A stretch of DNA of 64,000 bases from JBPOFY01 sp051252415 (GTDB taxonomy: Bacteria > Verrucomicrobiota > Verrucomicrobiia > Opitutales > Coraliomargaritaceae), in the NCBI GenBank assembly GCA_051252415.1, contig JBPOGA010000001.1, forward strand, positions 124,001-188,000. The letters run 5' to 3'. The position numbers and the translations under genes are program-made. Below are positions 8,606-16,901 of the stretch, in pieces (position 1 is the first letter of the stretch; the number at the start of each line of letters is the position of its first letter). The notes under the pieces are model-generated. The model was not told the origin of the DNA and ran no database searches. It worked only from the letters and a program-made list of their open reading frames with translations.

Positions 8606-9307
8606 TTACTTCAACTTCGCTTCGTAATCACTGTTGAGTAGATCAAACAGATTTCCATCAGGATCTCTGACTGTAACCACTCGCCCACCCCACGGTTCGT
8701 CGCGAACTGCTCCATTAAAGGTAACACCTTTTTCCTGCAACTCCGCATAGAGCGCATCCACGTCCTGCACATAAAGCTGCAAGCCGGTATGCGCTCGATT
8801 AAAAGGCTTCGTCCACTCGTAGAGATGGATACCGAGACCGCGGCAATCAAAATGAGTATAACGTGAGAAGTCGTCCTCGCCTTCTTTCGAAATACGAAGC
8901 CCGAGATGGTCTCGATAGAAGATCAACGAGGCCTCAAAATCAGAAGCCGGAAACGCGATGAATCCAGCTCGTTCAATTTTACAATGAGAATCACCAATCG
9001 AAGATCCTGCTCGATGTAATTTCACGAGTTCATCGACGTAGATCTCAAACTCATTTGGTGCGGCTAAGTATTCAGCTTCAAGCTCGCTCACGTCGATTTC
9101 GATCCCAGCCTTGAGGCAGCGTATATACGCATCTGGCACCTGATCTAATGGGACACCACGCAACCGCATCGCAACTAGCAATGGAAAGGACAAGGGTGCG
9201 CCCGACATAAGGCATCGGAGATACACATTAAAGAGCTTAACTATGACGAAGAAATTTATCAGCAGGATGATCCCTAAAGCAATGGCTGTGATCAGAGTGT
9301 AATTCAT
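8606..9307 (-). CDS. FloA/YqfA-like N-terminal segment fused to a glyoxalase/VOC domain
   Basis: The 233-residue protein is chimeric. Residues 1-105 resemble the start of flotillin-like FloA (YqfA) proteins: a membrane helix (TAIALGIILLINFFVIVKLF), then MRLRGVPLDQVPDAYIRCLK and a GI...VSELEAEYLA segment like the FloA region after its anchor. The long FloA scaffold helices are missing. Residues about 112-230 form a complete vicinal-oxygen-chelate domain (AGFIAFPASDFEASLIFYRDHLGL, later TGLQLYVQDVDALYAELQEKG and VVTVRDPDGNLFDLLNSD). The likely role is a membrane-anchored VOC protein of unknown substrate. I see no frameshift between the parts. It converges with deoC. Confidence 0.75.
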   Translation of the reverse strand: MNYTLITAIALGIILLINFFVIVKLFNVYLRCLMSGAPLSFPLLVAMRLRGVPLDQVPDAYIRCLKAGIEIDVSELEAEYLAAPNEFEIYVDELVKLHRAGSSIGDSHCKIERAGFIAFPASDFEASLIFYRDHLGLRISKEGEDDFSRYTHFDCRGLGIHLYEWTKPFNRAHTGLQLYVQDVDALYAELQEKGVTFNGAVRDEPWGGRVVTVRDPDGNLFDLLNSDYEAKLK

Positions 9308-9405
9308 TATATGACATCTCAGTATGCACTAGGAGAGCCTAGAGAAGAACCTTAAAGTTGTGCAAGACGAGCTACTGCATCCAATCAGTAGAATTAAAAA
9401 GCTCC

Positions 9406-9508
9406 AAATTGTAGCACGTGCTTCTATCCGTAGCATCGAGCACGTGGTCTCATTGAAAAAGCTCTACTGGATGGCATGTGCTCCCTTTAGGAAGCGCATG
9501 CCCCAATT
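9406..9508. repeat. REPIN-like inverted pair, family C (GTAGCACGTGCTTC), next to the RAYT gene
   Basis: The left end reads AAATTGTAGCACGTGCTTC and the right end is a degenerate mirror image, GAAGCGCATGCCCCAATTT. Inside are two hairpins, CACGTGCT...AGCACGTG and GGCATGTGCTCCC...GGAAGCGCATGCC (9473-9502). The outer foot carries GTAG at 9411-9414. It ends about 8 bases from the stop of the RAYT transposase gene. The same family recurs at 19456-19653, 45413-45455 and 45768-45809. Confidence 0.75.
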
Positions 9509-9516
9509 TATTCAAA

Positions 9517-10503
9517 TCATCTATACACTTGCCTACGTAACCCCTTAATGACGGCAAGGTCACCCCAACCTGAACCACGCATGGAGTTCGGCCTCGGTGG
9601 ATGCTTACGCCCTCGTTCAGCTTGCCATGTATCCGTAAAGCCTCGCACGAATTCAGCTGAACCAAGAATCGCCCCGTCACTAAAATAGCGCACGCGACAA
9701 CGCAACATCGCAGCCTTTGAGAGCTCCCCCTGCTCTTCTTCAAGCACCTTCACGGCTCTTTTCCGAGAGATCAACTTCCCCTCATGTGTCCAAGGACTAG
9801 AGCCCTTGCCGAAAATAAGTAATCTATGCGCTTTTAAAGGTGATTGATGATGGTCTGCCCAAATCACTCGAAGCCCCGTTAAAGCCAACTTATCACCAGC
9901 CACTGCCTCCGCGTAGCCACAAAATCGATACTCTTTCGGATCTTCCACGATCCCAGCACGCACAGGGTTTAAATCAATATAAGCGGCCATCGTTTGCAAA
10001 GGATTCCCAAGTCCCTCGACTAGAACCGACTTAAAGCGCTCCGCCCAAAGCGTCCCATAACGTTGATGCGAGCGATTATACCAAACCGAGAAGCGCTGTT
10101 TCACAGCCTTCATAAACTCCGAGACATCCCCCATACGCACAAGTAGTTTTCGGCGTATTTCATCCGCATCCTCACTACCTGACATTAATTGAGACTCCAT
10201 CACTTTAGCGGAGGCTTCCTGATATTTAGTCGGTTTCGGATAGAGCACTTTATAGCGCCTCATAAGTTCCACATCTGAAATCTCCTTACCATCAGGCACC
10301 CTGACCAAAACATGGAAGTGGTTCGACATAATGCAGTATGTAAGCACCTCCACCCCACAGAAATCAGCCACTTGGCGGATCATTTTACGAAGCATCTCCT
10401 TCTCACGATCCTTAAAGAGAAGCTCTCCATTCACCGTCCGCGTCATGCAGTGATACACCGCAGCTCGCCCTGCTATTTTCATTCGCCGTTGCCTCATATT
10501 CAC
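9517..10503 (-). CDS. REP-associated tyrosine transposase (RAYT; Y1/HUH, IS200-like)
   Basis: The 328-residue protein belongs to the Transposase_17/Y1_Tnp group. The N-terminal segment GRAAVYHCMTRTVNGELLF is typical, and the metal-binding HUH motif is HFHVLVRVPDG with H62 and H64. The downstream WYNRSHQRYGTLWAERFKS segment and AAYIDLNPVRAGIVEDP are hallmarks of RAYT-type proteins. RAYTs cut single-stranded REP hairpins next to a GTAG tetranucleotide. Codon 3 (10497) is an alternative start with AGGTG at a better distance. A GTAG-headed repeat pair lies just downstream and a tandem array just upstream. The frame is intact. Confidence 0.92.
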   Translation of the reverse strand: MNMRQRRMKIAGRAAVYHCMTRTVNGELLFKDREKEMLRKMIRQVADFCGVEVLTYCIMSNHFHVLVRVPDGKEISDVELMRRYKVLYPKPTKYQEASAKVMESQLMSGSEDADEIRRKLLVRMGDVSEFMKAVKQRFSVWYNRSHQRYGTLWAERFKSVLVEGLGNPLQTMAAYIDLNPVRAGIVEDPKEYRFCGYAEAVAGDKLALTGLRVIWADHHQSPLKAHRLLIFGKGSSPWTHEGKLISRKRAVKVLEEEQGELSKAAMLRCRVRYFSDGAILGSAEFVRGFTDTWQAERGRKHPPRPNSMRGSGWGDLAVIKGLRRQVYR

Positions 10504-10545
10504 CTACTCAATCATACAATCTCATTTATGTCTAAGTTTTATTAG

Positions 10546-10657
10546 CCTGTCCCTTTTAAATGCCCTGTCCCTTTTAAATGCCCTTTTAAATGCCCCTTTT
10601 AAATGCCTTGTCCCTTATAAATGCCTCCTTTTAAATGCCTCCTTTCAAATGCCTTTT
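10546..10657. repeat. Degenerate tandem array with core CTTTTAAATGCC upstream of the RAYT gene
   Basis: About seven copies of CTTTTAAATGCC occur here. The first two are perfect 18-base units CCTGTCCCTTTTAAATGC, and later copies are shortened to about 13-15 bases with single changes (TTATAAATG, TTTCAAATG). It begins about 40 bases upstream of the RAYT start, so it may contain transposase control sites or be slippage debris. Confidence 0.85.
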
Positions 10658-10699
10658 GAATAATTTCACGGTTTTACAAAGTAAATTATTATATATCTC

Positions 10700-11134
10700 T
10701 CAAAGCTGGAATTCTATTTCGGTAGATTCTATAGAATACGTCCATTTACCAGTATCTCCCCAATACCATAGCGTACTCTCCATAGTCGTTTTCATATAGA
10801 TTTCAAACCGTTGCAGATCATCCGCGACACGGTATTGAAAATAGAAACATTTACCAGCTACATCACGATAGCTAAATACATTTGAAATGTAATCAGGAGA
10901 CAAATCTGTCTGATTCAAAGATAATGGATATTCACCATTCTTTTGATAATATATATCTAATTCTGAAATCGCTAGAGTCGCCATGTAAGCATACCTCCTC
11001 AATTTGTATAAATCTTCTTCAGAATCAAATGAAAACACTTTCCCCATTGTGAGAGTTAAAGCAATGAACAAGCCCAGTATAGTGCCCATTGATAAAAATA
11101 CACAAAAAATAAGAGTCTTTATTAAAGGAGGCAT
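10700..11134 (-). CDS. Small membrane-anchored protein, pseudopilin-like fragment
   Basis: The 144-residue protein has an N-terminal transmembrane helix (residues about 6-32) and a soluble remainder. The segment ISELDIYYQKNGEYP resembles the helix-to-loop element of GspG-type pseudopilins, where a helix is followed by an asparagine/glycine-tyrosine-proline turn. I see no prepilin peptidase site, and the rest is unfamiliar. It lies alone between the RAYT-associated repeats and the terminator of the symporter gene. AT-richer than its neighbours, with many ATA and AAT codons, it may be acquired. Function unknown. Confidence 0.6.
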   Translation of the reverse strand: MPPLIKTLIFCVFLSMGTILGLFIALTLTMGKVFSFDSEEDLYKLRRYAYMATLAISELDIYYQKNGEYPLSLNQTDLSPDYISNVFSYRDVAGKCFYFQYRVADDLQRFEIYMKTTMESTLWYWGDTGKWTYSIESTEIEFQL

Positions 11135-11257
11135 TCAAATTTATTTTTAATACTCACAACACATCATCAGTGCTCCACCGTGCCTAATTAATGAAACGAT
11201 GTAAAAGTAATTCCCATCAACTTTGCCCCTATTAAATACACTAATTAGTTTGGAATG

Positions 11258-11293
11258 CAAAAAAATGGTTCCAAGCCTAATAGGCATGGAACC
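11258..11293 (-). terminator. Rho-independent terminator of the SSS symporter gene
   Basis: On the minus strand GGTTCCATGCC, a short loop and AGGCTTGGAACC form a strong stem, followed by ATTTTTTTGC. It lies about 70 bases beyond the symporter stop codon. A second stem-loop at 11328-11358 lies between the two and may act with it. Confidence 0.85.
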
Positions 11294-11327
11294 AAATTCG
11301 ATGATTCATATGTAGATCGATAACAAT

Positions 11328-11358
11328 CAGCCAGTGGGACTCAGTGCCCCACTAGCTG
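11328..11358 (-). terminator. Stem-loop directly after the symporter gene
   Basis: On the minus strand CAGCTAGTGGG pairs with CCCACTGGCTG (one G-T wobble), with a nine-base loop, six bases beyond the stop codon. The following tract (ATTGTT) is weak, so it may be a first terminator or an RNA-stabilising stem before the stronger terminator at 11258-11293. Confidence 0.5.
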
Positions 11359-11364
11359 AAAAAC

Positions 11365-12990
11365 TTAACCTGCAAAAGACGCGTAAATCGCGATCACTAC
11401 CACAATAAGGATCAAGCTGGCTACCTTAGCACCCTTCCATGGTGTCATATCGATCGGGGTATCTGTCTCAAGTGTCCAAGCGGTCTCGCGAGGCTTAATC
11501 GCCGCCCAGACGAGCATGATCGCAACGAGCAAGGCGAAAACAAAGCCGAGGAAGTGAAAGTTATAGAAGAAAATTTCGTCCACCTTAGCATCGAGTCCTG
11601 GGACGAAGTATTTAACCGCCAACGTCACCAGACCAATAATCAATGCTGTGAAGGCCGCGGCACTGGGAACTCTTGGATGTAACATGCCGACGACAACAAC
11701 CGAGAAGATCGGAATAAAGTAAATCCCGTTCATCTTCTGCAAGTAACCGAAAATACTATCCTGCCCTGCAAGTAGTGGTGCAACAAACATCGCTGCGATG
11801 GCAATCGTCACAACGAAGATTTTCGCCGCACGCATAGTCGATTCTTCGCTGCCCTTCGGATTCACAATGTGCTTGTAAAAACCGATACTAAACAGCGCTG
11901 AGGTGCTATTTAGTGCCGCATTAAAAGAGCTGAGAATAGCACCGATCATCACCGCGGCAAAGAAGCCAGTGAGTTGCGGCGGAAGCACTTCACGCACCAA
12001 TGTGCCATAAGCTTTGTCAGGTGCGATACCGTCCGCAGCGAATAAATGGAAAGCGATGATACCAGGAAGCACGAGGTAGATCGGGCCGAGCAACTTGAGC
12101 GCACCAGTGAGCAAAACACCCTTCTGACCTTCGGCCAGACTGCTGGCACCGAAAGTTCTCTGGATGATTTGTTGGTTCGTGCACCAATAGAAAAGGTTCA
12201 ATAGAGCGACACCGGTAAAGAGTGTGCTGAATGGCACGCTCGTATCACTCGTGCCGATAGAATTCAAACGTTCAGGGTTCGCTTCCTTTAGGATGCTCCA
12301 TCCCTCAAGGATACCTTGCCCATCACTCACACGATCCAAAGCAAACCAAGCGATCAGGAAACCACCGATCAACAGGCCGATACCATTAATCGTATCCAAA
12401 ACTGCGAGGGTTTTAAGACCACCAAAACGAGTGTAAATACCACCCATGATACCAATTAGGAAAACTGTAAGCCAAAGAATGACTGTATCAGGCGAATGCA
12501 TAGAACCTAGAAATGAAACTGGTTCGGTGATCCCTGTGAGCGACTTCAAATCGAGCATCACAGACAATCCAACCGCACCACTATAAAGAATGATGGGGAT
12601 AAGCAAGAAAGCATACGCAAGGAGGAAGACCATATTAGTCAGACTCTGAGTGCGTTTATCGAAGCGATTCTCCAAGAACTGAGGCACCGTCGTGATGCCC
12701 GCCTTTAGGAACTTAGGAAGAAAGAAGAGCGCCATCAGCACGAGGGCGATGACCGCAACCACTTCCCACGCCATCACAGCAAGACCATCCTTAAAAGCGG
12801 CGCCATTCAGACCGACCATTTGCTCAGTCGATAAATTCGTCAGTAGCAGCGAACCTGCGATCACAGGGAAAGTCAGCGAGCGACCACCGAGGAAAAAGCC
12901 TTCAGACGAACTATTTTCCGCCTTGCGGGTTATAATAAACGTAAGAATCGCGGCAAAGATTGTGAAACCTAAGAAGGATAAGAGAACCAT
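11365..12990 (-). CDS. Solute:sodium symporter (SSS/SLC5 family, YidK-like)
   Basis: Sodium-coupled importer of 541 residues with about 13-14 hydrophobic helices. The family segments are clear: EGFFLGGRSLTFPVIAGSLL after the first helix, TNLSTEQMVGLNGAAF, and YWCTNQQIIQRTFGASSLAE, which is typical of sugar-type SSS transporters. The C-terminus ends in a further helix (ASLILIVVVIAIYASFAG). A solute such as a monosaccharide, sialic acid or sugar acid is plausible given the glycan-degrading region further on, but is not shown. It is transcribed alone and followed by two terminator-like hairpins. Confidence 0.9.
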   Translation of the reverse strand: MVLLSFLGFTIFAAILTFIITRKAENSSSEGFFLGGRSLTFPVIAGSLLLTNLSTEQMVGLNGAAFKDGLAVMAWEVVAVIALVLMALFFLPKFLKAGITTVPQFLENRFDKRTQSLTNMVFLLAYAFLLIPIILYSGAVGLSVMLDLKSLTGITEPVSFLGSMHSPDTVILWLTVFLIGIMGGIYTRFGGLKTLAVLDTINGIGLLIGGFLIAWFALDRVSDGQGILEGWSILKEANPERLNSIGTSDTSVPFSTLFTGVALLNLFYWCTNQQIIQRTFGASSLAEGQKGVLLTGALKLLGPIYLVLPGIIAFHLFAADGIAPDKAYGTLVREVLPPQLTGFFAAVMIGAILSSFNAALNSTSALFSIGFYKHIVNPKGSEESTMRAAKIFVVTIAIAAMFVAPLLAGQDSIFGYLQKMNGIYFIPIFSVVVVGMLHPRVPSAAAFTALIIGLVTLAVKYFVPGLDAKVDEIFFYNFHFLGFVFALLVAIMLVWAAIKPRETAWTLETDTPIDMTPWKGAKVASLILIVVVIAIYASFAG

Positions 12991-13245
12991 AATGATTTGG
13001 GGTTGTTGTTAAGGAAAAATTGAGGCCAGTTAACAGAGTGAACTTGTCGCGTTTTTTGTTACTGGCGATAAAAATATTGAAACGACCATCGCATATGGAT
13101 TGCTCAATAGAATCAGGCTAGCAGTAGGCATCATCTACTTAAAACATCACCGTTTTACTGAACTATACAGAATGACAGAATTTTTATGAAGTAATTGGCC
13201 TCATCTCGTGTCAATTTGAGCCAAAATAGCACATACGAGCGCACT

Positions 13246-14478
13246 CTACTCGTGGCGCAGCGCTTCCATCGGAGAAAGGTTTGCCGCCTTCCATGCCGGA
13301 AAGGACCCAAAAACCACGCCCGTCAAAACCGACACCGATAATGAAACTATCACCGAAAACAAAGTAACTGCCGTAGGCATCTCCGCATACTGCGCGACAA
13401 AACCAGCGAGCAGCACTCCAAGCATCGCTCCTAGCGCACCCCCGATTGTGGTTAAGACAACCGACTCGACGAGGAATTGAATTAAAATATCCTGACGAGT
13501 CGCACCTAGCGCACGCCGTGTCCCGATTTCCTTCATACGTTCATAGATATTGGCCAACATAATATTCATGATACCGATACCGCCCACCAACAACGAGATG
13601 GACGCGATAGATGCCATCACGATCGTAAAAATACGCTGTGTGGCTTCCTGCTGTCGCATCAATTCGAAAGGTAAGATGATTTCATAATCATTCTCAGTAT
13701 GCACGGCACTTAAATATGCCTCTAAGCGGCGACTAGTATTTTCAATATGCTCAATGTTGTCGACGACGACATAGAGCAACTTATATGGCATCGACTTCCC
13801 CTTCGAGGTTGGATCCGACCAATGATTAAATCCTGTTGCGCTGGGAAGGTAGATCATCGAATTGATACTCCCGACTCCCTTAATATCGCGATCACCTGCA
13901 TTATTGAGAACACCCACGATCGTGAAATAAGTCGCATTCACTAAGATGCGTTCACCGATCGGCTCCCGAAACTGAAAGAGTTGTCGCGCAAGTCGACTGC
14001 CAATGACACATACCGGAGCGCCTTCATCGTTGTCTTTCTCAGTGATAAAACGGCTCCTCGAGCCCACCAAGTGACTATTGGTAATTTGTAAGAACTCCAA
14101 AGGCACACCCAAGGCATGTATATTTGGAAGCTCGACCCACTGACTGGTCGCAATCCCAGTCCAATGATTAATAGGCAAAACTGCCTTCACATTCTCAAAC
14201 TGACTTTCGATGTGGCGTATATCCTGTTCCTTAATCCCCACAACACCGCTCTGATTGGTTTCCTCCCCTTTTTTCTCAACCAGTGAGCGAACAATGATTT
14301 TATCGACCCCCATCTCTTGGATCTGACGTATCGACTCAATTCGAGCCCCCTCTCCAATCGCTAACATGCCCACCACTGCGCCGACCCCGAAAACCACACC
14401 TAAACCAGCCAGAAAAGCTCGGAACGGATGATTCGTAAGGCTCGAAATCGAGAGTCGTAGTGTATTTGAAAAGCGCAT
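13246..14478 (-). CDS. MacB-like ABC transporter permease (FtsX/MacB_PCD)
   Basis: The 410-residue inner-membrane protein has one N-terminal helix (about 20-42), a periplasmic MacB-type core (about 45-260), and three C-terminal helices. The FtsX-domain motif GGIGIMNIMLANIYERMKEIGTRRALGATRQDI is present. Such permeases form mechanotransmission exporters rather than classical channels. It is the last gene of a four-gene minus-strand operon (secretin, HlyD adaptor, ATPase, permease), 6 bases after the ATPase gene. Here ATPase and permease are separate, as in LolCD/YknYZ-type systems, unlike E. coli MacB. Confidence 0.93.
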   Translation of the reverse strand: MRFSNTLRLSISSLTNHPFRAFLAGLGVVFGVGAVVGMLAIGEGARIESIRQIQEMGVDKIIVRSLVEKKGEETNQSGVVGIKEQDIRHIESQFENVKAVLPINHWTGIATSQWVELPNIHALGVPLEFLQITNSHLVGSRSRFITEKDNDEGAPVCVIGSRLARQLFQFREPIGERILVNATYFTIVGVLNNAGDRDIKGVGSINSMIYLPSATGFNHWSDPTSKGKSMPYKLLYVVVDNIEHIENTSRRLEAYLSAVHTENDYEIILPFELMRQQEATQRIFTIVMASIASISLLVGGIGIMNIMLANIYERMKEIGTRRALGATRQDILIQFLVESVVLTTIGGALGAMLGVLLAGFVAQYAEMPTAVTLFSVIVSLSVSVLTGVVFGSFPAWKAANLSPMEALRHE

Positions 14479-14484
14479 GTTTAC

Positions 14485-15183
14485 CTAGCTGCGTCTAATT
14501 TTTCCATCATGGATTTCCACGACACGGTCTACTTCGCCTTCATAGTCTGGATTGTGCGTCACCATTATAACCGAGCGCCCTTCTGAACGTAGTTCGCGAA
14601 AAATCTCCATCACTTCTTCGCCGGTGGACTCATCCAAGTTACCCGTAGGTTCGTCAGCAAGCAGCACTGGGGGGTCATTGGCCAATGAACGGGCAATGGC
14701 CACACGCTGCCTCTGACCACCGGAGAGCTCGGTAGGCTTGTGATCCGTGCGATCTTTAAGGCCAAGGCGTGTTAGCACTTCAAAGGCCCGCTCTTTCATA
14801 TAATCCTTCGGCTGTTCCGCGTAGTGCATCGGCACACAAACATTCTCAAGCACCGACATATTCGGAAAGAGATTAAAGGACTGAAAAATGAAACCGATTT
14901 TTCGACAGCGTATTTGCGAAACCTGAAAGTCGGGCAAATCAGCAACATTCTGACCATCCAACCAATATTCCCCAGAGCTGGGTAAATCGAGCAGTCCGAG
15001 TAAATTCAGTAGCGTAGATTTCCCAGAGCCAGAGGGCCCAACAATGGCAACAAACTGGCCAGAATGAAATTGTAGATCCAAAGGATGCAAGGCATGCACC
15101 ACATGCGCTCCCATCTGATAGCGTTTCGCGATCGCCTTAAGGTCGATCATGGGTAGAGCTCCAGATGAGTCAGACATATTCAA
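14485..15183 (-). CDS. ABC transporter ATP-binding protein (MacB/LolD class)
   Basis: The 232-residue ATPase drives the adjacent MacB-like permease. Walker A GPSGSGKST is at residues 49-57, followed by LLNLLGLLDLPSSG. The signature LSGGQRQRVAIARSLA and Walker B VLLADEPTGNLD are typical of the LolD/MacB/YknY class. It lies 8 bases after the HlyD gene and 6 before the permease, so all four genes are probably translated from one message. Confidence 0.95.
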   Translation of the reverse strand: MNMSDSSGALPMIDLKAIAKRYQMGAHVVHALHPLDLQFHSGQFVAIVGPSGSGKSTLLNLLGLLDLPSSGEYWLDGQNVADLPDFQVSQIRCRKIGFIFQSFNLFPNMSVLENVCVPMHYAEQPKDYMKERAFEVLTRLGLKDRTDHKPTELSGGQRQRVAIARSLANDPPVLLADEPTGNLDESTGEEVMEIFRELRSEGRSVIMVTHNPDYEGEVDRVVEIHDGKIRRS

Positions 15184-15191
15184 GTAAACGC

Positions 15192-16901
15192 TTACTGCCC
15201 GCCTAGCGCGGGACTAGAATTAGAGAACAGTAAAACAACATCGCCCTCTTCCAGCCCTGAAATAATTTCAACATGACTATCCGAAGCGCGCCCCGTTTCG
15301 ACGGCACGCTCGACACTACTGGTAAAACTACTTTTCACCTTACAATAAGATTCACCTTCTCGATTATAGATCGCCTCCACAGGTATATAGAGCACGTCTT
15401 TAACTACATCGACGAGAATTTCCACTTCTACAGTCATACCTGGAACTAAGCGTGGATCAGAACTACTAGTGCTAATTTTCGTCTCATACACACGCGGGCT
15501 TCGCGAGTCCCAGCTATTCAAACGTTGCGACATCGTCGCAATAGATTGCACCTTCCCCTTCATTTCGAGATTAGGTAGCGCCGCATTCTTCAGCAACGCA
15601 TCTTGACCATCGCTAATGCGAGAACGATAGATTTCTGGGATATCACATCGCACCAAAAATTGAGATAGATCAGGTATACGCGCCACAACCTCTTTCGGTG
15701 TCACATCCACACCGACACTCAGTGCCTTAATTTCTCGCCCTCTTCTCGGTGGTGCCCCGAGGGTCACAATGCCGCTCACGGGTGCGCGTAAAACTAAGCC
15801 CGCCAGGTCTTCCTGATACTCTGCGAGTTTCTCATTCAAACGTTCCATCTGGGTCGAGTAGTCCTCTTCCATGCGCTCGATGTCATCCGCGTATTTATCG
15901 ATTCGTTCCACGATTTTCTCTTCGATGTTACTCTTGTCGCGAATTAACTTACGATAGCGGCGTTCCGCTTGAACAAGATCACTTTCGGCCTTTACCAACA
16001 ACCGTTTTAAATTGAGCTCACTCATTTCAGCTTGAATCGTTAGACGTCGAAGCGCCTGAGGGTGATCATAACGTCGAAATTGGCGATCAGCCTTTCGTGC
16101 GGTCTCCCAAGCTCCGAACAAATTATTTACCTTCTTTTGCGCTAGAGTAACCGCTCTCTCAGCTTTCTCGCGGGTATTCTCATCCTTAAGCCGCGCCTCC
16201 GAAAGCTCCTGAGTAACCTTATCTAAGTCATTTACAGCGTCGTAATACTCCTGCTCTCTCTCGTCGATGGCTGCCTGCTTCTGCTTACTCTGCGTTCGAT
16301 ACTCCAAGTTCTGATATTTATTCAAAGCTTCTTTAGCCGTTTCGTATTGATTACTGGCCTGAGCAATCGTGCTAATCGACTTGTCTCGCTCGATAGACTG
16401 TGTCCCTAAAAATAATGAAATGTTTAGCTCCGCATCGTCTAAGGATTCCTCTAAATCTCGAATATTGTTATCATAAACATCTCCTGTGTAGATGAGGTTC
16501 TCTTCGTGATCGATCTGCGTGTCATAGATGCTCTCTTGAAGTAAGGTGATTTCCTCAAGATACTCGTCACTCGCAAAACTGACAACAGCGTCCCCCACTT
16601 CGACATGCGTTTTATCCTCAACAATTTGTTCAATCCGGAGGCCTTCCCTCCCCTTGCCCATAAAGCGTAGTTCATGATTTTCAATCGCATCCAGTTCTCC
16701 GCGAGAAAGCACCGTCACATTGAAATCTCCGCGCTGCACTTCATAGTAGCGATCCAATTGCCCAACGTCCTCGCCTTCGCCAGAACTTGAGCATTTAGAC
16801 AGCCCTATCAGTATCAATAGCAAGAAAACGAATCCACCAATGTAAGATACTCGCTGCTTCAATGACAGCGCGGCTAACCATTCTTTAAACTGATTAGTCA
16901 T
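15192..16901 (-). CDS. HlyD/MacA-family periplasmic adaptor with long coiled coil
   Basis: The 569-residue adaptor has one N-terminal membrane helix (about 18-38), then a barrel-sandwich half (LSRGELDAIENHELRF). A long helical hairpin at about 110-395 is rich in Glu, Lys, Arg and Gln (EEKIVERIDKYADDIER). The second lipoyl half follows (LVLRAPVSGIVTLG), then beta-barrel and membrane-proximal domains. Adaptors of MacAB or HlyBD pumps are usually 370-480 residues; the extra length is mainly coiled coil. Its ATG overlaps the secretin stop codon (TAATG), a strong sign of translational coupling. It presumably links the inner-membrane ABC unit to an outer-membrane exit. Confidence 0.9.
   Translation of the reverse strand: MTNQFKEWLAALSLKQRVSYIGGFVFLLLILIGLSKCSSSGEGEDVGQLDRYYEVQRGDFNVTVLSRGELDAIENHELRFMGKGREGLRIEQIVEDKTHVEVGDAVVSFASDEYLEEITLLQESIYDTQIDHEENLIYTGDVYDNNIRDLEESLDDAELNISLFLGTQSIERDKSISTIAQASNQYETAKEALNKYQNLEYRTQSKQKQAAIDEREQEYYDAVNDLDKVTQELSEARLKDENTREKAERAVTLAQKKVNNLFGAWETARKADRQFRRYDHPQALRRLTIQAEMSELNLKRLLVKAESDLVQAERRYRKLIRDKSNIEEKIVERIDKYADDIERMEEDYSTQMERLNEKLAEYQEDLAGLVLRAPVSGIVTLGAPPRRGREIKALSVGVDVTPKEVVARIPDLSQFLVRCDIPEIYRSRISDGQDALLKNAALPNLEMKGKVQSIATMSQRLNSWDSRSPRVYETKISTSSSDPRLVPGMTVEVEILVDVVKDVLYIPVEAIYNREGESYCKVKSSFTSSVERAVETGRASDSHVEIISGLEEGDVVLLFSNSSPALGGQ

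Noticed and set aside
9450..9743. Minus-strand frame of 97 codons overlapping the RAYT gene end
   Set aside because: It lies in another frame of the transposase gene and continues into the REPIN-like repeat; no family features.
10546..10657. CRISPR array
   Set aside because: Units are adjacent with no unique spacers, short and degenerate, and no cas gene is in the window.
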